Of a DNA stretch of 64,000 nucleotides, positions 44,572 through 53,858 are shown piece after piece; positions within the stretch are counted from its first letter, which is position 1, and each line of letters begins with the position of its first letter. The translations under genes were made by a program, and so were the position numbers. The notes under the pieces are model-generated. The model had not been told where the DNA came from. It searched no databases and saw nothing but the letters and a program-made list of their open reading frames with translations. Location: the NCBI RefSeq assembly GCF_041081105.1, contig NZ_CP163528.1, positions 1,736,001-1,800,000 on the forward strand, written 5' to 3'. Origin of the DNA: Promicromonospora sp. Populi (lineage in GTDB: Bacteria > Actinomycetota > Actinomycetes > Actinomycetales > Cellulomonadaceae).

Positions 44572-44904
44572 CTACGCCAGGTGCCACACCTCGCGCATGT
44601 CCCGCCAGCCCTCGCCAGGCTCGGCGTCCTTCCCGAACGGCGTCTGGCACGGATCCGTGTGCGTCCACCACTCCTGGGTAACCGGGTCCTGCGCGATCCG
44701 GGCCACGTCGGCGGCATGGTCGGCGCCCGTGTACTCGTAGTAGGCGAACAGCGTGTTCTCCAGCACGAAGATCGTGTAGTTGTGCATGTTGCAGGCACCA
44801 AGGGTCGCCTCGACCTGCGGCCAGACGGCCGCGTGGAGGCGGAGGTACTCCTCACGCTTCTCGGGGACCACGTCGACTACCAGACCGTGTCGTTCCAACG
44901 TCAT
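44572..44904 (-). CDS. L-rhamnose mutarotase-like protein (RhaM/DUF718)
   Basis: A 110-residue ferredoxin-like dimeric alpha/beta-barrel protein with RHGLVVDVVPEKREEYLRLHAAVWPQV, CNMHNYTIFVLENTLFAYYEY and the C-terminal EVWHL, matching RhaM-type anomerases. These speed interconversion of alpha- and beta-anomers, of L-rhamnose in the type enzyme and probably fucose in relatives. A GH95 fucosidase lies 4 kb away but on the other strand, so a link is only suggestive. ATG at 44904; GTG at 44916 is also possible. Confidence 0.88.
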   Translation of the reverse strand: MTLERHGLVVDVVPEKREEYLRLHAAVWPQVEATLGACNMHNYTIFVLENTLFAYYEYTGADHAADVARIAQDPVTQEWWTHTDPCQTPFGKDAEPGEGWRDMREVWHLA

Positions 44905-44925
44905 CGCGGAGACCACTCCTCTTGC

Positions 44926-45441
44926 TCAAAGGTCGATACGGACGGGCTCGCTCGGCAGCGCGCCCGACCGTTCCCGGGCAAGCGTCGTGGCCAGAAGCGT
45001 CGGCAGGACGCGCGGCCCGAACAGGACGTCGTCGCCTGCAGCCGCGAGGTCGGACGGCGTCCACCACCGCGCCTCGATGATGCCCTCCTCGTCCGGGTGG
45101 CCGGGCGTCCCGGGTGCGACACCCGACGACGGCTCGAAGTAGTCGGTGCGCAAGAGGAAGAACTGTTCGTCCACCCCCGCGAACCCGTTCCGTGTTGCCC
45201 AGGGGTAGTCGACCTCACGCGCCCAGACCAGCACGAGGGGATGGTCGTCGGGCAGGTCCAGCCCCACCTCCTCGAGGAGCTCGCGCCGCAGCCCCTCCTC
45301 GCGCGTCTCGCCCTCCTCGACGCCGCCGCCCGGGCCGATCCAGAGGGTTCCCTCGTCGATCGCATGCGCGACCAGCAGGATGCGGTCTTCGGCATCAACG
45401 ACGAGGCCACGGCACTGGAGGCGCAACGGGAGCGAGGGCAT
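44926..45441 (-). CDS. Nudix hydrolase
   Basis: 171 residues with a complete Nudix box (GGGVEEGETREEGLRRELLEEVG), whose REXXEE glutamates bind Mg. It hydrolyses a nucleoside diphosphate linked to another group; the tail WWTPSDLAAAGDDVLFGPRVLP resembles MutT-like proteins that act on NTPs or ADP-sugars. Substrate unknown. ATG at 45441 fits the domain boundary; a GTG at 45504 would add 21 residues. Divergent from the LRR-like gene. Confidence 0.9.
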   Translation of the reverse strand: MPSLPLRLQCRGLVVDAEDRILLVAHAIDEGTLWIGPGGGVEEGETREEGLRRELLEEVGLDLPDDHPLVLVWAREVDYPWATRNGFAGVDEQFFLLRTDYFEPSSGVAPGTPGHPDEEGIIEARWWTPSDLAAAGDDVLFGPRVLPTLLATTLARERSGALPSEPVRIDL

Positions 45442-45537
45442 GTCGGGACCGTACAGCAGCCCACCGACACGGGCGGCGCGTTCATACGCGATGGCCTGGA
45501 GCACTCGTTGTCAGTGGTCGCGGCTACCTTTGCGGCC

Positions 45538-46704
45538 ATGGCTCCCCGGCACCCGAAGACTCCACCCCGTCCGCTCGCACCAGGCGACGTCGTCGTGACC
45601 TTTCATGACGGCCTCGGCGAGTGGACCGCTGCGCAGGTCACCCGTCTGGACCCGGACGAGGAGCTGGCTGACGTGCTCGACCTCGACTGGTCCAGCCCGA
45701 CCCGGCCCGACTCGCTCGCAGATCTGGGAGTCCTCCGCCCGCTACGACGGCACCGCGGGAACTGGAACGGTCAACACAGCCACTCCCATGCCCCGTGGGT
45801 GCTGCCTCGCAGCTGCACTGTCATCGGCGGCGCGGACCCGCTGATCAGGCGCTCGTCAGACACATTCGGCCTGCGGTGGGGCATCGGCGACGCGTTGTCC
45901 TGGGAGCGGCTCGACGCGAGCGGTCGGGCCGATGAGGACGACGAACCTGGTAAGGCATCGATCAAGGGGCCCGGGTTTCAGGTCCCCGAAGAAGTCGACC
46001 CGACAACCAGGCAGCTGTACGTCAGCGATGTCGAGCATCTGGACGCCGCGATCCTCGTCGCAGCCTTTCCCAACCTCGCGGACCTGTTCATCTACGGCGA
46101 CCTCGGCACGATGTCCAACGCCGGCGCCCTCAACCGGCTCACGAGGTTGCGCGAGCTCACGATCACCGGCTACTTCGGGATGGCAGCAGCGGACTGCCTC
46201 ACCGTCGAAGGTACGCCTGAGCTGGAGTACGTCGACCTGCACAACATCCCGCACGAGTACGCCACCGCGATGCGACGCGTCTGGCGGCCCGAAGCGGCCA
46301 ACGGCACCCACCTCAGCGTGACGGGCGCGCGGAAGCCCGACTGGGTCACGGAGAACAAGGACAATCCGCTGCGTGACTGGGACGACCGCGAGGGCATCAG
46401 CAAGACTGCCTACAAGAAGTCGCTCGCGCAGTTCACGAGGACCCGCCGCCAGATTATTGAGGCTCTCGACGACCCGACCAGTCGTAGGGCGGCGTCGTTG
46501 ACCACCATCGGCTCCGAGTACGGCGAAGCCTTCAACGCCATCGACCTCGCCACACGCGATCACTTCATCATGACCGAGGAACGCGAGGAGCTCTATCAGG
46601 CCGTCATCGGCGTGCTCGAAGCCGCGGCCGGGGAGCGGGGCCTTGACCTCACCTCGGAGAAGGACGCGCTCCTGGACGGCCTCGACGCGACCCGCGACTG
46701 GTGA
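45538..46704 (+). CDS. Leucine-rich-repeat-like protein of unknown function
   Basis: A 388-residue soluble protein. An SH3-like start (PGDVVVTFHDGLGEWTAAQVTRLD) is followed by leucine-rich repeats (FPNLADLFIYGDLGTM, LTRLRELTITGYFGM, TPELEYVDLHN) and a C-terminal helical domain (PLRDWDDREGISKTAYKKSLAQFTRTRRQI...SEYGEAFNAID). Similar actinobacterial proteins carry the loose label gliding motility protein, which is not evidence of motility here. ATG at 45538 is chosen because the upstream frame overlaps several minus-strand genes. Likely protein-protein binding. Confidence 0.72.
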   Translation: MAPRHPKTPPRPLAPGDVVVTFHDGLGEWTAAQVTRLDPDEELADVLDLDWSSPTRPDSLADLGVLRPLRRHRGNWNGQHSHSHAPWVLPRSCTVIGGADPLIRRSSDTFGLRWGIGDALSWERLDASGRADEDDEPGKASIKGPGFQVPEEVDPTTRQLYVSDVEHLDAAILVAAFPNLADLFIYGDLGTMSNAGALNRLTRLRELTITGYFGMAAADCLTVEGTPELEYVDLHNIPHEYATAMRRVWRPEAANGTHLSVTGARKPDWVTENKDNPLRDWDDREGISKTAYKKSLAQFTRTRRQIIEALDDPTSRRAASLTTIGSEYGEAFNAIDLATRDHFIMTEEREELYQAVIGVLEAAAGERGLDLTSEKDALLDGLDATRDW

Positions 46705-46802
46705 TCCACACCTCGCTCCCCTTGACCTGGGCCACACAGCGGCGCAACGTGAACAGGGACGGCAGCGCCGTCCGGACGCTGCCCCGAGCCCGGGAGTCAG
46801 CC

Positions 46803-47429
46803 ATGTACATCCGCACCACCGAAGTCCAAGGAGTTCCCGCCAGCATCGACGACGGGCTGAGCCTCGTTCGTGAGGAGATCTTCCCGGCCGTGAGCGCCAT
46901 GGACGGCTGCGTCGGCATGTCGATGCTGGTCGACCGGCAGTCCGGCCGGTGCATCACCACGACGGCGTGGTCGTCGGAGGACGCCATGCAGGCGAGCGCC
47001 GCCGCCGTCCGGCCGCTGCGGGACCGCGCCGAGCGCGCCCTGGGCAGCACCTCCGGCAGGTACGTCCACCAGTGGGAGGCCGCCGTCGTCCACCGCGACC
47101 ACGCCGCGCCCGACGGTGCATGCGCGCGCCTCACCTGGTTGCACGGCGACCAGCGCACCGTCGAGGACGCCATCGACATGTACCGGATGGTCGTCCTGCC
47201 GCAGATCCAGGAGCTGGACGGGTTCTGCAGCGCCAGCCTGATGGTGGACCGGGAGACCGGCCGGGTCGTCAGCACGGCAGCGTTCGACACCTTCGCTGCC
47301 GTAGAGGCCAGCCGGGAGGCCAGTGCCGCCCTCCGCGACCGGGTCGTCGGCGAGCTCGGCGCCACGATCGACAACGTCGAGGAGATGGAGATCGGATTCG
47401 CACACCTGCACGTGCCCGAGATGGCCTGA
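46803..47429 (+). CDS. Tandem dimeric alpha/beta-barrel (ABM-like) protein
   Basis: 208 residues containing two copies of a ferredoxin-like ABM fold. The first has EIFPAVSAMDGCVGMSMLVDRQSGRCITTTAWSSEDAM; the second has VVLPQIQELDGFCSASLMVDRETGRVVSTAAFDTFAAV. The repeat is clear by eye (MLVDR/MVDRETG, TTAW/TAAF). Such domains occur in antibiotic-synthesis monooxygenases and haem-degrading enzymes, but no catalytic residues can be assigned. ATG at 46803 with GGGAG upstream. Converges on the FAD oxidase. Confidence 0.82.
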   Translation: MYIRTTEVQGVPASIDDGLSLVREEIFPAVSAMDGCVGMSMLVDRQSGRCITTTAWSSEDAMQASAAAVRPLRDRAERALGSTSGRYVHQWEAAVVHRDHAAPDGACARLTWLHGDQRTVEDAIDMYRMVVLPQIQELDGFCSASLMVDRETGRVVSTAAFDTFAAVEASREASAALRDRVVGELGATIDNVEEMEIGFAHLHVPEMA

Positions 47430-47447
47430 CGACAGCGACCCAGCCCA

Positions 47448-48776
47448 TCAAGACGGCGCGGGCGGGATGTTCTGGTTCAGGTGGAAGACGTTGTCGGGGT
47501 CGTAGACGCTCTTGACCGCGGCGAGCCGGGCCAGCTTGGTGGGCGGGTAGGCCCGTCGGACGCCGGTGACGCCGTCGTCGGCGAGCACGTTGACGTAGAC
47601 CCCGCTGGCGAACGGCTCCAGCCGGGCCGCGCTCCTGCGCGCTGCCGCGATCAGGGCCTCGTCCTCGGCCGGGTCGGTCCAGCCCGTCGCGACGACGTAC
47701 TCGAACCGGGTCTCACGCTGGCTGAACGCGGCCTCGTCGTCCGGCACGTCGGCGATGGCGCCGCCGTACGCCTGGAGGCCGGCATGCACCTTGGGACCGT
47801 GGGCGAGCAGCACCTCGAGCGCGGCGTCGGGCAGCTCGCGAAAGTAGTGGCCCTTCCAGTAGCGCCGCAGGGCGTGGCCTTCGATCGTGTCCTCCTGGGT
47901 CTGCAGGTCCAGGTAGGACAGCTCCGTCACCCGCCGGTCCGCCGGCCTGCCGAGCGAGTCGAGTGCCCGGGCGTGCACCCGGCCCTCGGCCGGGTCGCCC
48001 ACCCAGACGAAGCCGAGGGTGACCACGCCGTCGTGCACGGAGGCCGTGTACGTGGCCTGCCGCGGGGCGCTCTCGCTGAGGTCTCGCCACCGGCGGGTGG
48101 CGATCAGGGCGGTCGGCAGGAGGGTGCCGATCGGGAAGTCGAGCCCGACGCTCAGGGCGCGCGTGCCGACGTCGTGCAGGCGGAACTCGAACTCGGTGAC
48201 GACGCCGAAGTTCCCGCCACCGCCGCGCAGCGCCCAGTACAGGTCTGGCCGCTCGTCGGCCGAGGCTCGAACCACTTCCCCCGCGGCAGTCACGACCTCG
48301 TAGGAGACGACGTTGTCGCAGGCCAGGCCACACTGCCGGGCCAGCCAGCCCATCCCGCCGCCGAGGGTGAGCCCGCCGACGCCGGTGTGCGAGACGTTGC
48401 CCGCCGTCGTGGCCAGGCCGTACGGCTGCGTGGCCTGGTCGAGCGCGCCCAGCAGGGCGCCACCCTGCACCCACGCCCGCTTGCGCTCCGGGTCGACGCG
48501 GACGGCGCCCATCGGGGTGAGGTCGATCATCAGCCCGCCGTCGGGAACACCGTGCCCGACGACGCTGTGGCCGCCGCACCGGACGCCGACCTCCAGGCCT
48601 TCGCGCCGGGCCAGCGCGAGCGCCTCCACGACGTCGGCGGTCCGTCGGCAGCGGACGATCAGCGCCGGCCGGTGGTCCACCATCGCGTTCCACACCGCGC
48701 GCGCCTCGTCGAACCCGGCGTCACCCGGACGCCGGATGTCGAGATCGGCCGCGGCGGAACCTTCGATCCTGTCCAT
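47448..48776 (-). CDS. FAD-linked oxidase of the berberine-bridge type (bicovalent FAD)
   Basis: A 442-residue FAD-binding PCMH-type oxidoreductase. Two covalent-attachment residues are visible: His in VRCGGHSVVGHG and Cys in RQCGLACDNV, together marking the bicovalent 6-S-cysteinyl, 8-alpha-histidyl class. LYWALRGGGGNFGVVTEF is typical. The C-terminal BBE segment contains YPPTKLARLAAVKSVYDPDNVFHLNQNI. It probably oxidises a sugar or natural product with O2 as acceptor. No signal peptide. ATG at 48776 with GAAGGAGAG. Confidence 0.93.
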   Translation of the reverse strand: MDRIEGSAAADLDIRRPGDAGFDEARAVWNAMVDHRPALIVRCRRTADVVEALALARREGLEVGVRCGGHSVVGHGVPDGGLMIDLTPMGAVRVDPERKRAWVQGGALLGALDQATQPYGLATTAGNVSHTGVGGLTLGGGMGWLARQCGLACDNVVSYEVVTAAGEVVRASADERPDLYWALRGGGGNFGVVTEFEFRLHDVGTRALSVGLDFPIGTLLPTALIATRRWRDLSESAPRQATYTASVHDGVVTLGFVWVGDPAEGRVHARALDSLGRPADRRVTELSYLDLQTQEDTIEGHALRRYWKGHYFRELPDAALEVLLAHGPKVHAGLQAYGGAIADVPDDEAAFSQRETRFEYVVATGWTDPAEDEALIAAARRSAARLEPFASGVYVNVLADDGVTGVRRAYPPTKLARLAAVKSVYDPDNVFHLNQNIPPAPS

Positions 48777-48976
48777 GTGCTCTCCTTCGTCTTTCATCGT
48801 TGAAAGCCCCCGGTGCAAGACAGACTGTCCGACTTCTCGAGATTCATCGGGCGCAACCTGGATGTTTCGGTTGTTTCACCTGGACGCTTCGGCTGGATTG
48901 CTCCCATATCGGCCCTGTTCGTGTTAGGTTCCCGACGCCTGGTTGGGCTCGCTCAATGACGAACGGAGCAACCTCG

Positions 48977-51364
48977 ATGACTCGCGAATCAAGCCGCCGC
49001 GACTTTCTGCGCCTTACCGGTGTGGCCGGGGCCGGGCTCGCCCTCGGTGGCGGACGCCCCTTCGCGGCCCATGCGGCCCCGGCGCGGCCGGTCGCCAGCC
49101 CAGCGATCCCGGCGGTCCCGGCAGGCCCCGCAGCCACCACGCTCTGGTATCCGGACCCAGCGGTGGAGAGCCGGATCATCGAGGAGGGCCTGCCCATCGG
49201 CAACGGCCGGCTCGGCGGCCTTGTCACCGGCGACCCGGGCGACGACGCCCTCTACCTGACCGACGGCTCGTTCTGGAGCGGCGGGCTGAACGACGTGCTG
49301 CAGGACGACGGGCAGCTCCCCTACGGGCGCGACGACTTCGGCAGCTTCGGCCTGCTCGCGAAGGTCCGCATCACGGTCCCGGGGCACACCGGTGCGGCGG
49401 TGAGCGACTACCGGCGTCAGCTCGACCTCAGCAACGGCATCGTCTCCGCCTCCTACCGCCACGGCGGCAGGAGACTCCGCCGCGAGACCTACATCAGCCA
49501 CCCGGACGACGTCGTGGTCATCAGGCTCTCCGGCGGACGCTACACCGGCACGATCACGCTGGACGGGACGCACGAGGAGTCGACGGTCGGGGGCGGGAAG
49601 CACCTGTCGTTCGCGGGCGCGCTCGACAACGGCCTGCGGTACGCGGCTGCGCTCACCGCCGTGAGCAGCACCGGCAGCGTAGTCGTCGACGGCGGCATCA
49701 ACGGCGGCACCGTGTCGTTCACCGACTGCGAGGACCTGCTCGTCGTGGTGTGCGCCGGTACCGACTACGCGCCGGACGCCGCGCGCGACTTCCGTGACCC
49801 GTCGGCCGACCCGCTCGGCCTCGCGATCGAGAAGGTCACCACCGCGGCGCGGGTGCGGAGCTCCCGGCTGCGCGCCACCCACGTCGAGGACTACCGGCGG
49901 CTCTTCGACCGCATGACCATCAACCTGGGCGCCTCGGCCCCCGCGCAGCGAGCGCTGGACTCGTGGTCGCGGCTGAAGGCGCGGAACGCGGAACCCGGCA
50001 CCCCCGATCCCGAGCTGGAGGCCACCTACGTCCAGTACGGCCGCTACCTGACCATCACCGGCTCGCGCGACGCGCTGCCGATGAACCTGCAGGGGCTGTG
50101 GGTGCACAACAACACCCCCGACTGGTACGCGGACTACCACACCGACATCAACATCCAGATGAACTACTGGCTCGCAGACCCGGCTGGGCTCGGCGAGCTC
50201 GGGATGCCGCTGGCCGACTACTGCGTGGCGCAGCTACCGGCCTGGACGGACGTGACCCGCCGGCTCTTCAACGACCCGCGCAACCGGTTCCGGAACTCGA
50301 CGGGCGAGATAGCGGGCTGGGCGGTCGCGTTCTCCACGAACATCCACGGCGGCAGCGGCTGGGCCTGGCACCCGTCCGGGAACGCCTGGCTGTGCGGCTC
50401 GCTGTGGCGGCACTACGAGTACAGCCACGACATCGCCTACCTGGAGAAGATCTACCCGGTGCTGCGTGGCGCTGCCGAGTTCTGGCAGGCCCGGCTGATC
50501 CCGACCACGGTGACCGACCCCGCCACCGGCGCGCAGCGCGAGGTGCTGATCGACGACACGGCCTGGTCACCCGAGCACGGCCCCGACGCCAAGGGCACCA
50601 CGTACGCCCAGGAGCTGACCTGGGACCTGTTCCAGCAGGTGCAGGTGGCGGCGCGCGACCTGGGCCGGGACGCGGGGTTCGCCGCCGAGCTCGCGGACCT
50701 CCAGTCCCGGCTCTACCTGCCCGAGGTCAGCCCGGAGACAGGCTGGCTGCAGGAGTGGATGACGCCCGGCAACCTCGGCGAGGTCACCCACCGGCACCTG
50801 TCCCCGCTGATGGGCTTCTACCCGGGCGACCGGATCTCCACGGACACCAGCCCGGCCGAGCTGATCGACGGCGTCCGGAACCTGCTGATCGCCCGGGGCA
50901 TGGACAGCTTCGGCTGGGCCACCGCCTGGCGGTCACTGTGCTGGTCCCGGCTCAAGGACGCGGAGCGGGCGTACCAGCTCTACCTGACCGTCCTGCGCCC
51001 CTCGGTGAACAACGGCAACGGGACCTCGGCAAACTTCTTCGACATGTACAGCCAGGGCAGCTACACGATCTTCCAGATCGACGCCAACCTCGGTGGCGCG
51101 GCGGCCGCGCTGGAGATGATCCTCTACTCGCGCCCCGGCGTCATCGAGCTGTTGCCGGCGCTGCCGGCGGCCTGGGCGGACCGCGGCAGCGTCACCGGGG
51201 TGGGCGCCCGGGGCGGGTTCGAGGTCGACGTCACCTGGCGCGACGGCGCGGTGACGAGCGCGACGATCCGCAGCGTCGGCGGGCGGGAGACAGAGGTGCG
51301 CGCCGGACAGTGGCGGCGCCAGATCCGGTTGCAGCCGGGGCAGTCGGTAACGATCCGCCCGTGA
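48977..51364 (+). CDS. Tat-exported GH95 alpha-L-fucosidase/galactosidase
   Basis: 795 residues. A Tat signal (ESSRRDFLRLTGVAGAGLAL) is followed by the GH95 N-terminal beta-domain (GLPIGNGRLGGLVTG, YLTDGSFWSGG) and the (alpha/alpha)6 barrel. Residues matching known GH95 catalytic sites are the acid Glu in WSPEHGP, the Asn pair in DINIQMNYWLA and the Asp in FQIDANLGG. The family cleaves alpha-1,2-L-fucosides of glycans; some members act on L-galactose. ATG at 48977 has CGGAG upstream; an in-frame ATG at 48956 would add seven residues. A terminator follows. Confidence 0.94.
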   Translation: MTRESSRRDFLRLTGVAGAGLALGGGRPFAAHAAPARPVASPAIPAVPAGPAATTLWYPDPAVESRIIEEGLPIGNGRLGGLVTGDPGDDALYLTDGSFWSGGLNDVLQDDGQLPYGRDDFGSFGLLAKVRITVPGHTGAAVSDYRRQLDLSNGIVSASYRHGGRRLRRETYISHPDDVVVIRLSGGRYTGTITLDGTHEESTVGGGKHLSFAGALDNGLRYAAALTAVSSTGSVVVDGGINGGTVSFTDCEDLLVVVCAGTDYAPDAARDFRDPSADPLGLAIEKVTTAARVRSSRLRATHVEDYRRLFDRMTINLGASAPAQRALDSWSRLKARNAEPGTPDPELEATYVQYGRYLTITGSRDALPMNLQGLWVHNNTPDWYADYHTDINIQMNYWLADPAGLGELGMPLADYCVAQLPAWTDVTRRLFNDPRNRFRNSTGEIAGWAVAFSTNIHGGSGWAWHPSGNAWLCGSLWRHYEYSHDIAYLEKIYPVLRGAAEFWQARLIPTTVTDPATGAQREVLIDDTAWSPEHGPDAKGTTYAQELTWDLFQQVQVAARDLGRDAGFAAELADLQSRLYLPEVSPETGWLQEWMTPGNLGEVTHRHLSPLMGFYPGDRISTDTSPAELIDGVRNLLIARGMDSFGWATAWRSLCWSRLKDAERAYQLYLTVLRPSVNNGNGTSANFFDMYSQGSYTIFQIDANLGGAAAALEMILYSRPGVIELLPALPAAWADRGSVTGVGARGGFEVDVTWRDGAVTSATIRSVGGRETEVRAGQWRRQIRLQPGQSVTIRP

Positions 51365-51369
51365 GCCCA

Positions 51370-51398
51370 CTCCCGAGCCGGAGCCTCCAGCTCGGGAG
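51370..51398 (+). terminator. Intrinsic terminator-like hairpin after the GH95 gene
   Basis: Perfect 9-bp stem CTCCCGAGC / GCTCGGGAG with an 11-nt loop, starting 5 bp after the stop codon. No T-run. Confidence 0.75.
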
Positions 51399-51431
51399 CG
51401 GTCCCGGACCGGGGCCGCTAACATCCCGGGC

Positions 51432-51890
51432 ATGAACAGCGAAGCTCGGTATCCGGTGTATCTGGTGGGACCGGCGATCAAGCGTCTCTACCCCATGTGG
51501 TTGATCGGCGGGGCAGCTTTTGCCGTCCTCCTGCTCGTCAACCTCTACACACTCGTGCGGTTCGGCCAGGCATCCTGGCTCTGGACACCGCTGAGCCTGG
51601 CCGTGGTGGCGTCGCTGACCTTCGGCTACCTCTCGAGCAAGCGGAGCGCCACGATCACCACGCCCGAGCACATCGAAACGCGGACCCTGACCAAGACCCG
51701 GCAGACCGCTTGGCGGGACATCCAGTCCATCGAGGTCAAGGGCGGCGCCGCGACGGGTCGGCGGGTCTTCGTCACCGACGCCGCCGGCGAGGAGTTCCGC
51801 CTGCCGAACTTGGACTCGGGAAGCCTGGAGTCGTCGTTCGACGACGAGGTCGCCGCGCTGCGGACCCTGTGGGAGCAGCGTCGCGCCTGA
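51432..51890 (+). CDS. Two-helix membrane protein with bacterial PH-like domain
   Basis: 152 residues. Two hydrophobic segments (about 22-42 and 48-66) form a hairpin. A cytoplasmic domain follows with ATITTPEHIETRTLTKTRQTAWRDIQSIEV and GRRVFVTDAAGEEFRLPNLD, a pattern of bacterial PH-like (bPH) domains. Function unknown; often linked to the cell envelope. ATG at 51432. Confidence 0.75.
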   Translation: MNSEARYPVYLVGPAIKRLYPMWLIGGAAFAVLLLVNLYTLVRFGQASWLWTPLSLAVVASLTFGYLSSKRSATITTPEHIETRTLTKTRQTAWRDIQSIEVKGGAATGRRVFVTDAAGEEFRLPNLDSGSLESSFDDEVAALRTLWEQRRA

Positions 51891-51910
51891 TCGAGCGGGC
51901 GATCGTCGGG

Positions 51911-51940
51911 CAGCTAGGTCGGACGCAGCTAGGTCGGACG
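51911..51940. repeat. 15-bp perfect tandem duplication
   Basis: CAGCTAGGTCGGACG at 51911-51925 and 51926-51940, 20 bp after the bPH gene stop and 25 bp before the hydrolase start. Each copy contains TAG. Confidence 0.85.
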
Positions 51941-51965
51941 CAGCCGGCGACGTATCGTTCCCGCC

Positions 51966-52775
51966 ATGGAGATCGCGCTGGGTGAGCTGACGTTCGATGT
52001 CGAGGTCTCGGGGCCGCAGGAGGGCCCGCCCGTGCTGCTGCTGCACGGGTTCCCGCAGTCGCACCGGGCGTTCGACGCCGTCGTACCGCGCCTGCACGCC
52101 GCCGGGCTGCGCACCATCGCGCCCGACCAGCGCGGCTACTCGCCGGGGGCCCGGCCCAGCGACGTCGCCTCGTACGCGCTGCCCCACCTCGTGGCGGACG
52201 CCGTCGGGATCCTGGACGCGCTCGGGATCGAGCGCGCGCACGTCGTGGGGCACGACTGGGGCGCGGGCGTCGCCTGGCAGCTCGCCGGCACGGAGTCCGA
52301 ACGGGTAGCGAGCCTGACCGCGCTGTCCGTGCCGCACCTGTCAGCGTTCGGCTGGGCCATCACGAACGACCCGGACCAGAAGCACCGGTCGCGGTACATG
52401 GACATCTTCCGTTCCGAGGGTGTTGCAGAAGATCTCCTGCTGGCCGACGACGCGGCTCGCCTGCGCGCCACGCTGCCCGCCGGGAAGGCGGACGTGTACG
52501 CAGGGCCGCTGGCTGAGCGCGCCGCGCTCACCGGGGCCCTGAGCTGGTACCGCGCGAACAACCTCGCCGCCGACGGCGCCCCGCCGTGCCCCGTCCCCAC
52601 GACCTTCGTGTGGAGCACGGACGACAGCGCCGTCGGCCGGGCCGGTGTGGACCGGTGCGCCGAGCACGTCACCGGCGAGTACCGGTTCGTCGAGCTGGCA
52701 GGCGTCTCGCACTGGATCCCGGAGGAGGCCCCGGACGCCGTGGCCGAAGCGGTGCTGGCCCACGCGGCCCGGTAG
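51966..52775 (+). CDS. Alpha/beta hydrolase, epoxide-hydrolase-like
   Basis: 269 residues with HGFPQS (oxyanion hole), DQRGYSPGARP, the nucleophile elbow GHDWGAGV (Asp) and the base His in GVSHWIPEE. The Asp nucleophile and HGFP/DWG motifs fit epoxide hydrolases and haloalkane-dehalogenase-like enzymes. Substrate unknown. Probably a single gene. Confidence 0.92.
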   Translation: MEIALGELTFDVEVSGPQEGPPVLLLHGFPQSHRAFDAVVPRLHAAGLRTIAPDQRGYSPGARPSDVASYALPHLVADAVGILDALGIERAHVVGHDWGAGVAWQLAGTESERVASLTALSVPHLSAFGWAITNDPDQKHRSRYMDIFRSEGVAEDLLLADDAARLRATLPAGKADVYAGPLAERAALTGALSWYRANNLAADGAPPCPVPTTFVWSTDDSAVGRAGVDRCAEHVTGEYRFVELAGVSHWIPEEAPDAVAEAVLAHAAR

Positions 52776-52805
52776 GCCCCCTCCTGGGCTCCGACTTTGC
52801 GGCGC

Positions 52806-53801
52806 CTACTCGTAGAGGACCGCGGCGATCTCCTCGTCGTCGATGTTCGTCTCGTCGTACCAGTAGAAGCCCGAGTCGATCACCGGCTCGACCTCCTCGC
52901 CGTTGATCGCCGCCACGGCGGCCGCGACGGTCTCGTAGCCCATCCGGATCGGGTCCTGGGTGATGGCCCCGGCCATCAGGCCGTCGCGAATCGCGTCCAT
53001 CTGCGCCTGGCCGGAGTCGAAGCCGATCACCGTGAGCTCGCCCGACCGGCCGGTCTCCTCCACTGCCTTGACCACGCCGATCGCGGAGCCCTCGTTGGTG
53101 CCGTAGATGCCCGCGAGGTCGGGGTGGGCCTGCATGATCGCCTTGGCGGCGTCGGCCGACTTGAGCTGGTCGCCCGCGGCGTACTGCGTGTCGACGATCT
53201 CGATGTCCGGCGCGTTCTCCTCGATGTACGCGGTGAACCCCTCGACCCGCTGCTGCCCGGTCTGGGAGGTCTGGTCGTGCCCGATGATCGCTATCTTGCC
53301 GCTGCCGACCAGCTCCACCATGTGCCTGGCTGCCTCGGCCGACGCCGCCAGGTTGTCCGTGGACACCGTGGTCACCGGCACGTCCGACTGGACACCGGAG
53401 TCGAAGGCGATCACGGGGATCCCCCGCGAGGAGGCGTCGGTCATCATCGGGATGGACGCCTCGGAGTCGAGGGCCGCGTAGCCGATCGCGTCCGGGCTCT
53501 TGTCCAGGGCGGTCTGCAGCATGGTGAGCTGCTTCTCGACCTCGGTCTCCGTCTCGGGCCCCTCGAACGTGACCTCGACGTCGAGCTCGGCCGCGGCGTC
53601 GTCGGCCCCTTGCTTGACCGCCTGCCAGAACTGGTGCTGGAAGCCCTTGGAGACCAGGGCCACGTAGGGCCGGTCCCCCTCGGCCCCGGGCTCGGTGCCG
53701 CCGCCCGAGGCGCACGCGCCGAGCGCGAGCACAACAACGGCGGCCGCGGTGGCCGCCGCCACCCTGGCGAACCGCGTGCGCGTGGTGGTGTTGACGTTCA
53801 T
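52806..53801 (-). CDS. Ribose-type ABC transporter substrate-binding lipoprotein
   Basis: A 331-residue lipoprotein with lipobox LGAC, then a Peripla_BP_4 fold: ALVSKGFQHQFWQAVKQGADDAA, IPVIAFDSGV, GIYGTNEGSAIG and VIGFDSGQAQMDAI. A binding protein for a small monosaccharide; motifs suggest D-ribose or D-xylose-like ligands but do not decide between them. Last gene of the ATPase-permease-binding-protein operon. Confidence 0.94.
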   Translation of the reverse strand: MNVNTTTRTRFARVAAATAAAVVVLALGACASGGGTEPGAEGDRPYVALVSKGFQHQFWQAVKQGADDAAAELDVEVTFEGPETETEVEKQLTMLQTALDKSPDAIGYAALDSEASIPMMTDASSRGIPVIAFDSGVQSDVPVTTVSTDNLAASAEAARHMVELVGSGKIAIIGHDQTSQTGQQRVEGFTAYIEENAPDIEIVDTQYAAGDQLKSADAAKAIMQAHPDLAGIYGTNEGSAIGVVKAVEETGRSGELTVIGFDSGQAQMDAIRDGLMAGAITQDPIRMGYETVAAAVAAINGEEVEPVIDSGFYWYDETNIDDEEIAAVLYE

Positions 53802-53858
53802 ACCGGTCCAGCTCCTTCGATGGTCGGATCAGACGTGGTGGGGTCGAGCGGGGTCGGG

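Noticed and set aside
43726..45537. Upstream extension of the LRR-like gene to 43726
   Set aside because: The extension lies antisense to three recognisable minus-strand genes (kinase-like, RhaM-like, Nudix) and has no domain content.
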